The notes beneath the pieces are model-generated. The model ran no database searches. It worked only from the letters and a program-made list of their open reading frames with translations, and was not told where the DNA came from. Position numbers and translations under genes: made by a program. DNA of 64,000 bases from Thermococcus sp. MV5 (GTDB taxonomy: Archaea > Methanobacteriota_B > Thermococci > Thermococcales > Thermococcaceae): NCBI RefSeq assembly GCF_012027425.1, contig NZ_SNUE01000001.1, positions 361,025 to 425,024 on the forward strand. The letters run 5' to 3'. This document shows positions 38,340-48,341 of the stretch, one piece after another; the stretch's first letter is position 1, and every line of letters starts with the position of its first letter.

Positions 38340-39419
38340 TCATTGCTTTGATTCTCTACTAATGTATGTGATTTGTGGAGCTTCAACAGGTGGTCTTTTT
38401 GCAGGTGGCCTTATTGCGGGCCTTACTCTAACAATCCTCTTTATTGCCCCTGGGATAGTACCAGCTACCATGAGGAAGTCATTCCTGACTGTTCCATAGT
38501 GTGGAAATCCACCTTTTGGTGTGATCTCAATTTCCTCTCCATTGATAGAAAGCTTACCGTTCTCTCCTATTCTTAAGAGTCTCTTGTTAAACTCTGTCCT
38601 GTGGTGGAAGCCCATCTGACCAGCTCTTGGTACTGTCCACATGACTCTTGCTGGATGCCAAGGACCTATTGTTGCCACCTTTCTCCTACCTTTGCTGTCT
38701 TTGTGAGAAGTCAACTTAACTCCCCATCTCTTAACTGGGCCTTGTGTTCCTTTTCCTTTAGTCACAGCAACTATATCCAGAAGCTCTCCTTCTTTGAGAA
38801 TCTCTCTAACTCTAAGTTCTTTTCCAAGCTTGTCCTTAATGAAACCAAACTTTTCTTCAATGTTAGTTCCACCAACAGCGTATTCCATAACTTCCGGTTT
38901 CTTCTTTATGCGGGCGAGCCATGGTTGGGTTGCTACTAATGCCCTGACCTCAACTATTTCGCCAGACTTCACTAGGTCTTCAAGCTCTCCAAGTTTTTGC
39001 TGGAAGACCTCTTCAGTGTAGTTCTTTGGAAGAGTCTTAATTCTTCTCCCAAGGAGACTATAGAATGTAACATTTTTTGCCTTCTTTGATGGGTAGTTTT
39101 CAAGCCTAAAGTCTGGAACCATGACTTCAGTTGCAGTTTCTAGTCCAAAGTAACCCTTTCTATATGCTCTGACGCCGTATACTATGAGTGGCGGAGCTTC
39201 AACTATGGTAACTGGCATAAAAACTTCCTTTCCATTTGTGAGTCCAGGAGTGTCGTCAATCATAAGTACATGGGTCATTCCAACTTTGTATCCTGCAAAT
39301 CCAAGCATCCTAACTTCCTGCTCTTGAGGCCAAGTCCTAATCTTTGGTACTATACTCTTTGCTCTTTTCCTTGGGGAATATGCCAATGAACCTCTCCTTG
39401 GTCTGCTAATTTTTCCCAT
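38340..39419 (-). CDS. rplC: 50S ribosomal protein L3
   Basis: The 359-residue uL3 in the long archaeal form starts [20 protein letters not shown]. The conserved central finger region includes [19 protein letters not shown] and [17 protein letters not shown], which reaches the peptidyl-transferase centre. The SPOUT methyltransferase gene ends 1 bp upstream, so the two are co-transcribed. Confidence 0.97.
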   Translation of the reverse strand: MGKISRPRRGSLAYSPRKRAKSIVPKIRTWPQEQEVRMLGFAGYKVGMTHVLMIDDTPGLTNGKEVFMPVTIVEAPPLIVYGVRAYRKGYFGLETATEVMVPDFRLENYPSKKAKNVTFYSLLGRRIKTLPKNYTEEVFQQKLGELEDLVKSGEIVEVRALVATQPWLARIKKKPEVMEYAVGGTNIEEKFGFIKDKLGKELRVREILKEGELLDIVAVTKGKGTQGPVKRWGVKLTSHKDSKGRRKVATIGPWHPARVMWTVPRAGQMGFHHRTEFNKRLLRIGENGKLSINGEEIEITPKGGFPHYGTVRNDFLMVAGTIPGAIKRIVRVRPAIRPPAKRPPVEAPQITYISRESKQ

Positions 39420-39420
39420 T

Positions 39421-40197
39421 TCAATCCCTCCTTATGAAATTAAATATCGCCAATGTCGCCAACACAGCTTCCTCCGTTCTAACGGTCTTTGTCTTTTGAT
39501 TTGGAATAGTATTGAGGATTAGATCAAAGGAATAATCCTCATTGAAGTCTCTCAGGATTTCCATTATCCCTTTCCGTGGAGATCCAAATACAAATCCCAC
39601 TTCCCCCTCTAACGGAGGAAGGTTCACTTTTCTCACATCCTCACCCATTCGTGAGGTCGCGATTGCAAGGTTAAGCTTTGCCTTTTTAAGTGTTTTTGCC
39701 AGAGACCCCCTTGTTAGATGGACCCGGTACCCCCAATACTCCTTGGGTTTTGCCGGCATTACTTTGAGAGGCGTTGTAGAGATAATTTCAAACGTCATAC
39801 GACCTTCTCCAGTTCCTTCGACGAGAGCAAGGTCATCGAGACCGATATCTGCATACAATCTTTTACCTCTTTTGACTATAACGCCCTCTCGAATTTCCCC
39901 GATCTTTGGTCTTCCTTTTAGTTTGTGATGGGGTGTTCTTAATGGAGGTAAAACACCGGCGTATTTGAGCTCCTTGGTGAGGGGGATTAAGGCCTTTCGT
40001 AGATATTGAGGGGTCTCCATATATTCCAAGATGAGTTTAATGAACTTACCGTCTTTCCCGCCTGCTTTGTAAATCCAGATGTGCTCTACACCAAAGATTG
40101 CCGCTGCCCTGCCAATCTGGCCAACTTTGTATGTCCTTATTTTTGGATCCGATGTCTCCTCAAGGAGTGAATCTGGAATAAAGATATGCCACGCCAT
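39421..40197 (-). CDS. SPOUT-family RNA methyltransferase (DUF171/C9orf114-like)
   Basis: The 258-residue protein starts [23 protein letters not shown] fold is suggested by the N-terminal [21 protein letters not shown], an inserted OB-like middle and the C-terminal knot region [19 protein letters not shown]. Family members are predicted, and in part shown, to methylate rRNA uridines (N3), using SAM. It opens the rplC operon, just downstream of a strong promoter. This is the usual Thermococcales location and fits a function in 50S assembly. Confidence 0.85.
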   Translation of the reverse strand: MAWHIFIPDSLLEETSDPKIRTYKVGQIGRAAAIFGVEHIWIYKAGGKDGKFIKLILEYMETPQYLRKALIPLTKELKYAGVLPPLRTPHHKLKGRPKIGEIREGVIVKRGKRLYADIGLDDLALVEGTGEGRMTFEIISTTPLKVMPAKPKEYWGYRVHLTRGSLAKTLKKAKLNLAIATSRMGEDVRKVNLPPLEGEVGFVFGSPRKGIMEILRDFNEDYSFDLILNTIPNQKTKTVRTEEAVLATLAIFNFIRRD

Positions 40198-40252
40198 TTT
40201 AGTCATCCTTTACATTCCTATACTTTAAAGCTGTAGGGGGGTAAAAAGAATG

Positions 40253-40270
40253 TATTTAAAAGGCTTTCGA
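40253..40270 (-). promoter_or_regulatory. Strong BRE/TATA promoter of the rplC super-operon
   Basis: On the minus strand CGAAAG (BRE-like) runs into CCTTTTAAATAC, a near-ideal archaeal TATA box about 60 bp before the ATG at 40197. Transcription would start about 30 bp before the ATG. No other promoter of this quality is seen for the following ribosomal genes, which are spaced by 0-12 bp. Confidence 0.65.
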
Positions 40271-40318
40271 ACTATTCCACCCTCCTAGCCTTCCAAGAGC
40301 ATACAAAATTTTTGCAAA

Positions 40319-40765
40319 CTATTTCACAATTGACTCTACTATATTAATAATATTAGGAATACTACTCTTCACCTCTTCACTAAGCTCCATGCCAAGATCA
40401 ATTTCTTTAGCGACAATTCCAACAAAGTGAATCTCCGCTTTGGCCAGCCTTTCATCAATGGCCATCAAAAGCCTAAGTCCATCAATAGCGCCCATAAAAT
40501 GAGCGCTCCTTATTTCAGCTTTCAGCTTTTCAAAAATCCCGTCTCCCTCCAGATGAATGACTTCCCCAGGTTTATATTTATCACTTAAAATTGCATCGAT
40601 AATTATTATCTTCTCCTCGCCGTTATAATAACGCTGAAGCTTGAATATATCGGTTCCAACTTCAAGGACGTTGCATCCTTTTTTGGCTAAAATCCTTCCT
40701 ACCTTTAGCCCCACTCCATCGTCTTTCATAAGTTCATTACCAAGAGCAAGGATTAGAGCGCCCAT
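40319..40765 (-). CDS. Hydrogenase maturation endopeptidase (HybD/HycI family)
   Basis: The 148-residue protease starts MGALILALGNELMKDDGVG, the GNxLxxDDGVG signature whose Glu and later Asp/His bind nickel of the large-subunit precursor. IIDAILSD supplies the second Asp and RSAHFMGA the His. It removes the C-terminal tail of a [NiFe] large subunit after metal insertion. The ATG at 40765 follows GGGTGG; the frame to 40831 would overlap hydA. It ends the hyd operon. Confidence 0.92.
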   Translation of the reverse strand: MGALILALGNELMKDDGVGLKVGRILAKKGCNVLEVGTDIFKLQRYYNGEEKIIIIDAILSDKYKPGEVIHLEGDGIFEKLKAEIRSAHFMGAIDGLRLLMAIDERLAKAEIHFVGIVAKEIDLGMELSEEVKSSIPNIINIVESIVK

Positions 40766-40814
40766 ATTTCCACCCGCAAAAATTGAGAAAGAATGCTTAA
40801 AAAGATTAAAAGAG

Positions 40815-42095
40815 TTAAAGTTTAACAACATGAACAGAACATGAGATACACGGATCGTATGCTCTAACAGTCATCTCTGCAAGTAATTTAAGCTTTTCAG
40901 GATCATCTTGCCAGTGCTTTTCTGCCATTAATCTAACATGGCGTTCCATTATTGCAAGATTCATTGCAGTTGGGGTTATAATATCTGCATAGTTAACTTT
41001 TCCATTTTTGACTTCAAGGGCATAAACCAGTAAACCCCTTGGAGCCTCTGTGATGCTTACTCCAAAACCATCCTTTAACTCGACTTCGTCCCTTTCTTTT
41101 ATAGGCCATTTTGCGAGAATGTCATCAATTATGTCTATTGCTCTCTCTACAAAGTATACAAGCTCTAATGCTTGAGCAAAGTTGTTAGCAAAGCAGTTGT
41201 CGTATCTTAAGAGATCTCTATACTGGCTGTAGAGTTCTTTTGCTTTCCCATAGAGAAGGTCAGCATTATTGACTATTCTTGAGATTGCACCAACCATGAA
41301 GGGTTTGTCCTTGTAAAGGGAGTGCTTTGCAAAGCTGTGTTCAACTACCTTTTCCACTACATACTCCTTGTAGTCCTCTACAGGAAACTCAAACCCATCA
41401 CTAACTTTAATGTAATCTCCGTATATCCCATAAACATCGTTTCTTGGTTTCACAGCCATGTGAACCATTTCCTCATCTTTAACTTCCTTATATTGCTCAA
41501 GTTTTGCAAATAGTTCTACCGTGTACTCTGCCATTGGAAGTACTTCTTTCAATTCCCTCTTAAGCTCCTCGAATTGGCGTTTTGTTGGAAGTTTTCCAAA
41601 ACCTCCTAAGATAGCGTTTTCTTGGTGTATTGCCCTTGAACCCAAGTAATCCATTGTCTTTGAGCCTATGTTTTTGAGGGCCATAGCATATTCTATTTCC
41701 TTTTTATATTTGTCAATCATGGCGAGAGGATTTGAGTAACCAAGGTAGTCAGGAAGGACTAAGAGGTACAGATGCAGAGCATGACTTTCTATCATATCCC
41801 CGATATATAATAGATCTCTCAGATCTTGTATCTCAGGCCTTGGTGTGAAACCTACGGCTTTCTCAGCAGCCTCTAAGGCGGTAAGCTTGTGAGCTGCAGA
41901 ACAAAAAGAACATACTCTTGGATAAATTGCTAATGCCTCGTCAAGTTTCTTGCCTATGGTTATGGCCTCAAAAAACCTAGGACCTTCTATTATGTTGAGC
42001 TTTACTTCTTTAACCCCTTCGTCGCTTGTTACTATCTCGATTCCACCTTTTCCTTCCACACGGGCTATATGATCAACTGTAATCGGAATGTACAT
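40815..42095 (-). CDS. hydA: Cytosolic sulfhydrogenase [NiFe] large (alpha) subunit
   Basis: The 426-residue subunit carries the nickel site: N-terminal RVCSFCSAAH (C62, C65) and C-terminal DPCISCSVH (C416, C419). It closely resembles P. furiosus hydrogenase I alpha. The enzyme couples NADPH oxidation to H2 evolution reversibly and can reduce sulfur. The mature protein ends shortly after His, and here only VVKL follows the C-terminal His, consistent with either a very short tail or no processing. The ATG at 42095 overlaps the hydD stop (TGATG). Confidence 0.96.
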   Translation of the reverse strand: MYIPITVDHIARVEGKGGIEIVTSDEGVKEVKLNIIEGPRFFEAITIGKKLDEALAIYPRVCSFCSAAHKLTALEAAEKAVGFTPRPEIQDLRDLLYIGDMIESHALHLYLLVLPDYLGYSNPLAMIDKYKKEIEYAMALKNIGSKTMDYLGSRAIHQENAILGGFGKLPTKRQFEELKRELKEVLPMAEYTVELFAKLEQYKEVKDEEMVHMAVKPRNDVYGIYGDYIKVSDGFEFPVEDYKEYVVEKVVEHSFAKHSLYKDKPFMVGAISRIVNNADLLYGKAKELYSQYRDLLRYDNCFANNFAQALELVYFVERAIDIIDDILAKWPIKERDEVELKDGFGVSITEAPRGLLVYALEVKNGKVNYADIITPTAMNLAIMERHVRLMAEKHWQDDPEKLKLLAEMTVRAYDPCISCSVHVVKL

Positions 42096-42883
42096 CACTC
42101 TCCCTCCTCAAATATCTTGTTAACCATCTCCTCAAGCTTGGGATTATGAGCATTGAATATTTTCATTCTCTCCAGTATTTCCTCCTTTGCTAGGCCCTTT
42201 TTCTTGAACTCCAATGCGAGAGAGTCAAACCATGCAACATCGTATCCCACAGCACCCCTACATCCAATACACGCAACATTGAATCCTGGACACCTTGCAT
42301 CACAACCGGCTACTGTCAATGGACCCAAACATGGCTCACCTTTCTCTATAAGGATACAGGGATTACCCTTAATCCTGCACTCCACACAAACGGGATAGTC
42401 AATATCCTCAGGCCATGAACCTACAAGGAAAGTTCCCAATGCATAGAGGAAGTCTTTCTTCTCTGGTGGACATCCGTAGAGTTTATAATCAACCTTAATG
42501 TATTTCTCAACTGGTTCGGCCATTTTAGGTTCAAATTTAACATGAGATTCGCCGTAAACCCTCTTCCAAAGCTCACTAAGTCCTTTATCCTTACCCCAGC
42601 TTTGCACACCACCGTGAATTGCACATGAACCAACTGCAATTACTACCTTTGCTTTTTCTCTGATCTTCTTCACGAGCTCCACTTCTTCCTCTGTGGAAAC
42701 GCTCCCCTCTATGAAGGCTATATCAACTTCCCTATCTTCATCACTGTCTCTCTCTACCATAAACCAGCATTCTATGTTTACTTTATCTAAAAGTTGGAGT
42801 ATTTCATCCATCATGGCAAACTGAAGCTGACAGCCATAGCATGAAGTTAAAGCGTAAAATCCAATTTTAACTTTCTCGCTCAT
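42095..42883 (-). CDS. hydD: Sulfhydrogenase small (delta) subunit
   Basis: The 262-residue [NiFe]-hydrogenase small subunit has the proximal cluster CxxC at [10 protein letters not shown] (C15, C18), with further Cys in [10 protein letters not shown] and the C-terminal clusters [20 protein letters not shown] and [15 protein letters not shown]. It passes electrons between the NiFe site and the FAD/Fe-S subunits. The start at 42883 follows GAGGTGAGAG. Confidence 0.96.
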   Translation of the reverse strand: MSEKVKIGFYALTSCYGCQLQFAMMDEILQLLDKVNIECWFMVERDSDEDREVDIAFIEGSVSTEEEVELVKKIREKAKVVIAVGSCAIHGGVQSWGKDKGLSELWKRVYGESHVKFEPKMAEPVEKYIKVDYKLYGCPPEKKDFLYALGTFLVGSWPEDIDYPVCVECRIKGNPCILIEKGEPCLGPLTVAGCDARCPGFNVACIGCRGAVGYDVAWFDSLALEFKKKGLAKEEILERMKIFNAHNPKLEEMVNKIFEEGE

Positions 42884-42893
42884 TCCTCTCACC

Positions 42894-43790
42894 TCAATCA
42901 AGCAATCCTGGTGTTGATATTATATCAAAGTACCCAAATACAGGGCCATCTTTACATATGTATTTCCAAGAGGTACTTGTTCCCACATTACAGTGTCCAC
43001 ACTTGCCTATTCCACATTTCATTTTCCTCTCCAGTGTCACATAGATATTATCTGGGCGGTAGTCATAGTTTATAAGGGACTCAAAAACTGCTTTGTACAT
43101 TCTTGGAGGCCCACACACAGCTACTGCAGTGTTCTTTGGATTTGTGTTAGCCTCGACAATAAATTGCTGGGGCCTTCCTTTTAGTCCTGGCCAATCTGGA
43201 TCCCTAGTAACACTCTGGATTATCTTGACATTTTCAGCTTCAGCAAGGTCTTTCATTGCCTCTAACTCTTTGTAAAATAGCAAGTCTTTTCCATATCTTG
43301 CAGTGTTTATGAACGTAATATTTCCGTATTTCCATCTGTTGTCCATTGCATAGAGAAAGACACTTCTAAGAGGTGCAGTTCCAAGGCCTGCTGCTATAAG
43401 GAGTAAATCCATCCCCTCCCACTCATCAACAGGGAATCCATTTCCATAAGGCCCTCTAACTAGAACAGTGTCTCCAGGCTTAAGCTTGTGAATTACTGAG
43501 GTTACCCTACCTGCCTTTCTGATACATAACTCAAAGAATCCTTTTCTCATAGCTGATGAACATATACTAATTGGAACTTCTCCAACTCCTGGAATGGTGA
43601 GTTGAACAAATTGACCAGGTTTGAAGGTCCACTTTTCAGCTAATTCTGGGTCTTCAAAACGGAATAGGAAGAGTTTCTCTGTCTCGGTTAATGTGTACAG
43701 CTTAAGCACTTTTGCCCTATGAAGGACGTAAGGGTTCTCTTTAGGCATCATAATTTCCTTAGGGATGAGTTCTCCCGGAGTGCTCATCAT
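42894..43790 (-). CDS. hydG: Sulfhydrogenase gamma subunit (FAD, NAD(P)H-binding)
   Basis: The 298-residue diaphorase subunit is nearly identical to P. furiosus HydG as I recall it. It has an FAD-binding domain with [20 protein letters not shown], an NAD(P) domain with [17 protein letters not shown] and a C-terminal [2Fe-2S] motif CGIGKCGHC. It supplies NADPH electrons. It overlaps hydB by 4 bp and is followed by hydD after 10 bp. Confidence 0.96.
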   Translation of the reverse strand: MMSTPGELIPKEIMMPKENPYVLHRAKVLKLYTLTETEKLFLFRFEDPELAEKWTFKPGQFVQLTIPGVGEVPISICSSAMRKGFFELCIRKAGRVTSVIHKLKPGDTVLVRGPYGNGFPVDEWEGMDLLLIAAGLGTAPLRSVFLYAMDNRWKYGNITFINTARYGKDLLFYKELEAMKDLAEAENVKIIQSVTRDPDWPGLKGRPQQFIVEANTNPKNTAVAVCGPPRMYKAVFESLINYDYRPDNIYVTLERKMKCGIGKCGHCNVGTSTSWKYICKDGPVFGYFDIISTPGLLD

Positions 43791-44887
43791 TCTTCACCTC
43801 CCATAGAACTGCCGTAGGCAAATCCTCTCTTTGGCATCTCCTCCGCCACTTCAGGTGGACATGAATTGTCCTTTACTCCTAGGATAGTTCTCAAGTTTTC
43901 TACAAAGCTTATCTCTGCTGGACAGAAGTAAGTACACCTTCCACATCCAACACAATAGCTTATGCCAAGCTTCTCGTTGTATGAGTTCTTACATAGATAC
44001 CTGTTCATAAAACGAGATTTTTTCGTTGGTCTAAAATTGTGATTTCCAGCTACAAGGCCGTGACTTCTTAACTGACAAGAATCCCACCTTCTAATCCTAA
44101 CACCTGTATCCCCATCAAGATTTGGAACATCCTGAACCTCATAGCACCTACAGGTTGGACAGGTTAGATTACAGTTACCACAGGCCAAACAAAGTTCGCT
44201 TTGTTCATCCCACATTGGGTGCTCCATTTCCATCTCAAGCAAATAGCGAAGGTTGCCCCAATCCTCATGGTACTTAAACTGCTGGTGTTTCTTATTTTCA
44301 AAGTCTCTAAAATTGCACACATCTTGACTTGTTACTTCCTCAAAGAGCTTAATATTTTTATCAACTATCCTGTGTCCCTTTGGACTTCCTACCCTTACCA
44401 GCCAGCCATCTGGAAGCTCATGGAAGAACAAGTCAAAACCATCATCTGCAAAGTCTGTTTCCCTTAAGTTGCAAAAACAATATTCGTCTGGAGTACAGCT
44501 TATTCCTATTATTATGCCCCTTTCTCTTCTAACCTTGTAATACTTGTCCGGAAGATCATCAAGGTATATTGTATCCATTATCTTGAGTCCGAAGATATCA
44601 CATGCATGCACTCCAAAAATAATAAACGGCTCCACATTTTCAATAACCTCGTTGTACTCTACCTTTGATATGCTAAACTCAAATATTTTCTCTCTAGGTA
44701 GGAAAAAGAACTTTTTCGGTGGCATTATTGTTCTATTGTACTTGAACTCTATTTTCTTAACATCATCAACTTCTCTGAAGTCATAGAACTTCTCTGATAT
44801 CTTTATGGGAGCATAAAGTGTCCCCCAATCCTTCAACCGTTCTAGGAATTCATAAGTATTCTCCTTTGGTAACTTAACGTATCTCAA
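43787..44887 (-). CDS. hydB: Sulfhydrogenase beta subunit (Fe-S), TTG start
   Basis: The 366-residue subunit has two ferredoxin-type clusters, [14 protein letters not shown] (near residue 234) and [12 protein letters not shown] (near residue 316), and is closely similar to P. furiosus HydB. Known homologues begin (M)[13 protein letters not shown]. Here that position is a TTG at 44887 with GGGGTGAT just before it, so TTG is preferred over the ATG at 44911. It is the first gene of the hydB-G-D-A-protease operon. Confidence 0.94.
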   Translation of the reverse strand: MRYVKLPKENTYEFLERLKDWGTLYAPIKISEKFYDFREVDDVKKIEFKYNRTIMPPKKFFFLPREKIFEFSISKVEYNEVIENVEPFIIFGVHACDIFGLKIMDTIYLDDLPDKYYKVRRERGIIIGISCTPDEYCFCNLRETDFADDGFDLFFHELPDGWLVRVGSPKGHRIVDKNIKLFEEVTSQDVCNFRDFENKKHQQFKYHEDWGNLRYLLEMEMEHPMWDEQSELCLACGNCNLTCPTCRCYEVQDVPNLDGDTGVRIRRWDSCQLRSHGLVAGNHNFRPTKKSRFMNRYLCKNSYNEKLGISYCVGCGRCTYFCPAEISFVENLRTILGVKDNSCPPEVAEEMPKRGFAYGSSMGGEE

Positions 44888-44962
44888 CTTTATCACCCCA
44901 CCAATGTACACAAATGCTATTAATGAACATTTTTATTCATCCTCAATGAAGCCTTGTTTTGT

Positions 44963-45007
44963 GTATAAAAAAGGATTTCTAAACCCTTAGCTTTTTAACC
45001 AAAGGTT
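44963..45007 (-). promoter_or_regulatory. hyd operon promoter with SurR-like site
   Basis: On the minus strand CCTTTTTTATAC (44963-44974) is a TATA box about 80 bp before the hydB start. Just upstream, 44991-45007 reads CTT-TTT-AAC-CAAAG-GTT on the plus strand. This matches the SurR consensus GTTn3AACn5GTT at all but one defined base. In P. furiosus SurR activates hydrogenase genes when sulfur is absent, and a site upstream of the TATA box suits activation. The rest of the 45008-45152 gap is AT-rich with nothing else recognised. Confidence 0.55.
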
Positions 45008-45152
45008 AAATATATCAAGCTTGCCTTTGTAAAGTTATCTCATCAAGTATTTAACCAACAGAAGACTACAACATGGTTTAATACATTTCATTAATGTAGA
45101 CTTTTGTTCCCAAATGCACTAGTTAAACACTGAATAACATGAAATGAAAATC

Positions 45153-46256
45153 CTAATATCGGATCTTTTCAACGGCCAGTATTAACATGCTCACTAAATA
45201 CATCCCTGAAATTGAGTAAAAAGCTCCTTCATAACCTATTTTATCGATTAAGAACCCTACAAAATACGGACCAGTTGTCGCTCCAAAGAATCCCATCATA
45301 TTAACAAACCCCATAATAGTTCCAAGATTATCGGGTGTTGCATGCTCACTGGTGTAAGCTGTTACTGCAGGACCTACTGAATAAAAAAATAAACCTAAAG
45401 GGAGAACCAGTGGTGGATAAGAGGTTTTTACCAAAATAAATGAGAAAATAGAATTAAAGAACAGAATACATATCAAACTAGCTTCCCTAATCTTATCATA
45501 TACTGTTCCACCTGCAATGGATCCAAAAATCCCAACAATGGAAAGGAGAGAAAAATAGAATGAGGCCTCCTCCAAACTTCTGCCATTGTTAACAAAAAAA
45601 TCAGGAAGAAAAGTCAATATTCCAAAGAACGCAGCCAATAATAGAAAATTCATTACACTTAACCCAAAAATATTCTTGGGAATCTGGAACCTTGGTCTTC
45701 CAACCCGTTTTATTTCCCCTTTAATGACGAACATTAAAGCAACTCCTATTGTGGTACTCATTAGAGAAAGTACTAAAAATGAATATCTCCACTCCAAAGT
45801 TAAGGCTATTGGAACCACAATAGCTGGGGCAATCGCACTCCCCACAGGAGGTCCGATCATGAAAATCCCCAACGCTGATCCTTTTCTTTCTTTGTAAATT
45901 TCGCTTATTAATGCGGTAGAGGGAGCATAATAGAGCCCTGCAAAAAGCCCATAAAGTGCTCTTACACTTAGTAAGTGCCAGTAATCCCGTGCAAAGACCA
46001 TAAAAGCACTTGCCAGTGAGTATCCAATTATACTCATTACAGCAAGTCGTTTTCTACCGAGTTTATCCCCAAAATACCCTGCAGGTACTTGAATTAATGC
46101 ATAAGGAAGTAAAAGAGATGTCATTAACAACCCTGCCTGAGCATTTGTTATGCTAAACTCTCCTTTAATAATAGGGATAAGAGGAGGAATGGCCATTCTA
46201 TGAGCATAGTTAAATATCCACCCAAGAGACAGTAGTATGAGAAGCTTTTTACGCAT
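45153..46256 (-). CDS. Major facilitator superfamily transporter
   Basis: The 367-residue protein has about twelve membrane segments. The MFS loop 2-3 motif is present as GYFGDKLGRKRLA near residue 60, with VRALYGLFAGLYYAPSTALISE nearby. It is likely a proton-linked exporter or importer of a small solute that cannot be named. It is divergent from rio2. Confidence 0.85.
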   Translation of the reverse strand: MRKKLLILLSLGWIFNYAHRMAIPPLIPIIKGEFSITNAQAGLLMTSLLLPYALIQVPAGYFGDKLGRKRLAVMSIIGYSLASAFMVFARDYWHLLSVRALYGLFAGLYYAPSTALISEIYKERKGSALGIFMIGPPVGSAIAPAIVVPIALTLEWRYSFLVLSLMSTTIGVALMFVIKGEIKRVGRPRFQIPKNIFGLSVMNFLLLAAFFGILTFLPDFFVNNGRSLEEASFYFSLLSIVGIFGSIAGGTVYDKIREASLICILFFNSIFSFILVKTSYPPLVLPLGLFFYSVGPAVTAYTSEHATPDNLGTIMGFVNMMGFFGATTGPYFVGFLIDKIGYEGAFYSISGMYLVSMLILAVEKIRY

Positions 46257-46340
46257 GTTTTAGGTGAATAGTTAAACGTTTAAAAATTTATCGAAGAGTT
46301 AAGTATAAAAAGGGGAGAAAGTAGGGAGAATGGGAGAAAT

Positions 46341-47264
46341 ATGGTAAGCAAACTTCTTGCACTTGGAGTCTATCCAAACTTGAGAGATCTCGATTTTAAG
46401 GTATTAAGAGGAGTAGAGTTAAATATGCGCCATTACGAATGGGTGCCTCTAGAGAATATTGCAAAATTTGCAAAAGTTGATATTGAAACTGCCTCTCATC
46501 GATTAGGAAAGCTTGACAACTGGGGGCTCGTTAGAAGAAGGAGTGATATAGGTTATATTGGTTATCAGCTGACAATTCATGGATATGATGCTCTAGTGAT
46601 AAGGGCATTTGCCCAAAAAGGAGTTATCAAAGCAATAAGCCAAGCCCAGATTGGCGTTGGAAAAGAGGCCGATGTATATATCGGAATAACTCCCAGCGAA
46701 GAAAAAGTTGCGGTTAAGTTTAACCGAATTGGAAGAACAAGTTATACAAGAATAAAACTTTACAGACCCGATTTCATAGATAAAAGACATATTTCATGGT
46801 TATACATTTCTAGACTTGTTGCCCAAAGAGAATACGAAGCACTCCAGCTTCTAAACCCAATAGCAAAAGTTCCAAAACCAATTGCATGGAACAGACACGC
46901 AATTGTCATGGAGTTCATAGAAGGGGTTGAGCTTATAGAACTGACAGATACAGACCTAACGAGAGAGGAAGCCCTCGAAATACTTACTAAAGTTCTAGAA
47001 GAATACAAAAGGATAGTGGAATTCGGCATAGTACATTCCGATATGAGCCTTTACAACATAGTTCTTAAAAGTGATGGAGACATATTAATAATTGATTGGC
47101 CTCAATATCTAACAACAGGATTTCCAGATGCTAAATATTATCTCGAAAGAGACCTACAAGTGCTTTTGAACTCATTTAAGAAAAAATGGGGAGTAAAATT
47201 AAATTGGGAAGAAGTTTGGAAAGAATTCGAAGCAGCCTTTAAAATGAGCCTTAGAAGGGAGTAA
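46341..47264 (+). CDS. rio2: RIO2 serine/threonine protein kinase
   Basis: The 307-residue atypical kinase has an N-terminal winged helix (residues 1 to about 90) and then an RIO domain: ATP Lys126 in VAVKFNR, catalytic HSDMSLYN (Asp234, Asn239) and the metal-binding Asp252 in IIDWPQ. Archaeal Rio2, like eukaryotic Rio2, is linked to maturation of the small ribosomal subunit. GGGAGAA precedes the ATG. TTTAAAA-type elements in the 84-bp divergent gap may be its promoter. Confidence 0.95.
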   Translation: MVSKLLALGVYPNLRDLDFKVLRGVELNMRHYEWVPLENIAKFAKVDIETASHRLGKLDNWGLVRRRSDIGYIGYQLTIHGYDALVIRAFAQKGVIKAISQAQIGVGKEADVYIGITPSEEKVAVKFNRIGRTSYTRIKLYRPDFIDKRHISWLYISRLVAQREYEALQLLNPIAKVPKPIAWNRHAIVMEFIEGVELIELTDTDLTREEALEILTKVLEEYKRIVEFGIVHSDMSLYNIVLKSDGDILIIDWPQYLTTGFPDAKYYLERDLQVLLNSFKKKWGVKLNWEEVWKEFEAAFKMSLRRE

Positions 47265-47269
47265 CAAAG

Positions 47270-47449
47270 ATGAAAAAAGAAGAACTTGGAGTACTGGTAT
47301 TTAAAGGCGCCCAAAAGGCTTTAAATAATAAACAACTAGAAATATCAAAAGACAAATTTAGCAACGTTATGGAATTAACAGAGAATTCGTTCACTTTTGG
47401 AATAACCCCTCAAGAACTTTATTTAAGTATTCTTTCTCTGGCTTTATAG
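47270..47449 (+). CDS. Small hypothetical protein after rio2
   Basis: An open frame of 59 codons begins 5 bp after the rio2 stop, with GGGAG seven bases before the ATG, so it looks translated with rio2. The product MKKEELGVLVFKGAQKALNN continues as a mixed-charge, probably helical sequence without a recognised domain. Its last 59 bp overlap the convergent radical-SAM gene, which argues for caution. Confidence 0.45.
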   Translation: MKKEELGVLVFKGAQKALNNKQLEISKDKFSNVMELTENSFTFGITPQELYLSILSLAL

Positions 47450-48341
47450 GAAAGTTGTAAGGTTCACTGCTTGGCTTTTCATTATAATACGGCCTATTAC
47501 ATCCTGGACACCCATGAGTCATGAAAGCTTCTTCACTGAGTACTTTGAAAAGCTCTTCTCGTGAGAGGTCAAAACCAACAAGCTTTCCATTTTTAAACTT
47601 AAAATCCTCAACCCTTTTTATTCCGTTCTTAATTAGATTGAGGCCAATTTGCATCAACCTATACCTTTCAAGAGCTGGAGGAGACCTCCCCTCTAGAGTA
47701 GTCCCCTTAACTGGGGTAAACGCAAAAATGGAAACTTCCGCCCCAATATCATACGCCCTTTGAATTGTGCCCAAAAATTCCTCTTCACTTTCACCTAGCC
47801 CAAAGATTAAATGGATAAACGCTCTTCTTTCTCCAAAAATCTGTATAATGTTCTTCGCAAACTCCCACATTTCATTCCAAGTGTACATGGAGTCCTTTAT
47901 CATGTTATAAATTCCTTCACTTGCAGCATCCAAACCCACCCCTACATAATCAACGCCAAATTTCTTGAATTGTCTAAGATACTCCCCATTTACAGGGGTA
48001 ATTGAAAGAGAAACCGGTAGCTTAACTCCGGAAAATGTCCTAAGAAGTTCTAACACATCTTTCACAAGATTTGGGTAGTCTATAGTTTGAAGACACACCC
48101 TTGCAAATTTTGAATTTCCAAGTCTAGAAACTACGTCATTTAACTCAAATGCAGGCCAAGTTATTCTTGAAAGTTTCTCTACATCTGCCCTGCTTTCTCT
48201 TGCCTGTACACAGAAAGCACAATTATTGAGGCACTTCCCTTCATAATATGTCATAAAATAGGCTGTCGTGGGCCTTGCTAACATTCTACCTCTTTTTAAC
48301 CCTAACATTACTGCGGTCCCATAGGAAACTCTGATTTTCAT
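47391..48341 (-). CDS. Radical SAM protein, BioB/LipS-like
   Basis: The 316-residue protein has the radical-SAM cluster motif CLNNCAFC (C37, C41, C44) in a BioB-like half-barrel, and GLGESEEEF and FTPVKGT motifs further on. A second Cys pair near the C-terminus (HGCPGCNRPYYNE) could bind an auxiliary cluster, as needed for sulfur insertion. It may be one half of the archaeal two-protein lipoate synthase (LipS2-like), but biotin-synthase-like or other roles cannot be excluded. The next MFS gene overlaps its start by 4 bp. Confidence 0.8.
   Translation of the reverse strand: MKIRVSYGTAVMLGLKRGRMLARPTTAYFMTYYEGKCLNNCAFCVQARESRADVEKLSRITWPAFELNDVVSRLGNSKFARVCLQTIDYPNLVKDVLELLRTFSGVKLPVSLSITPVNGEYLRQFKKFGVDYVGVGLDAASEGIYNMIKDSMYTWNEMWEFAKNIIQIFGERRAFIHLIFGLGESEEEFLGTIQRAYDIGAEVSIFAFTPVKGTTLEGRSPPALERYRLMQIGLNLIKNGIKRVEDFKFKNGKLVGFDLSREELFKVLSEEAFMTHGCPGCNRPYYNEKPSSEPYNFPIKPEKEYLNKVLEGLFQK

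Noticed and set aside
45008..45152. Possible CRISPR leader or repeat in the AT-rich gap upstream of the hyd operon
   Set aside because: No repeated unit with regular spacing is present.
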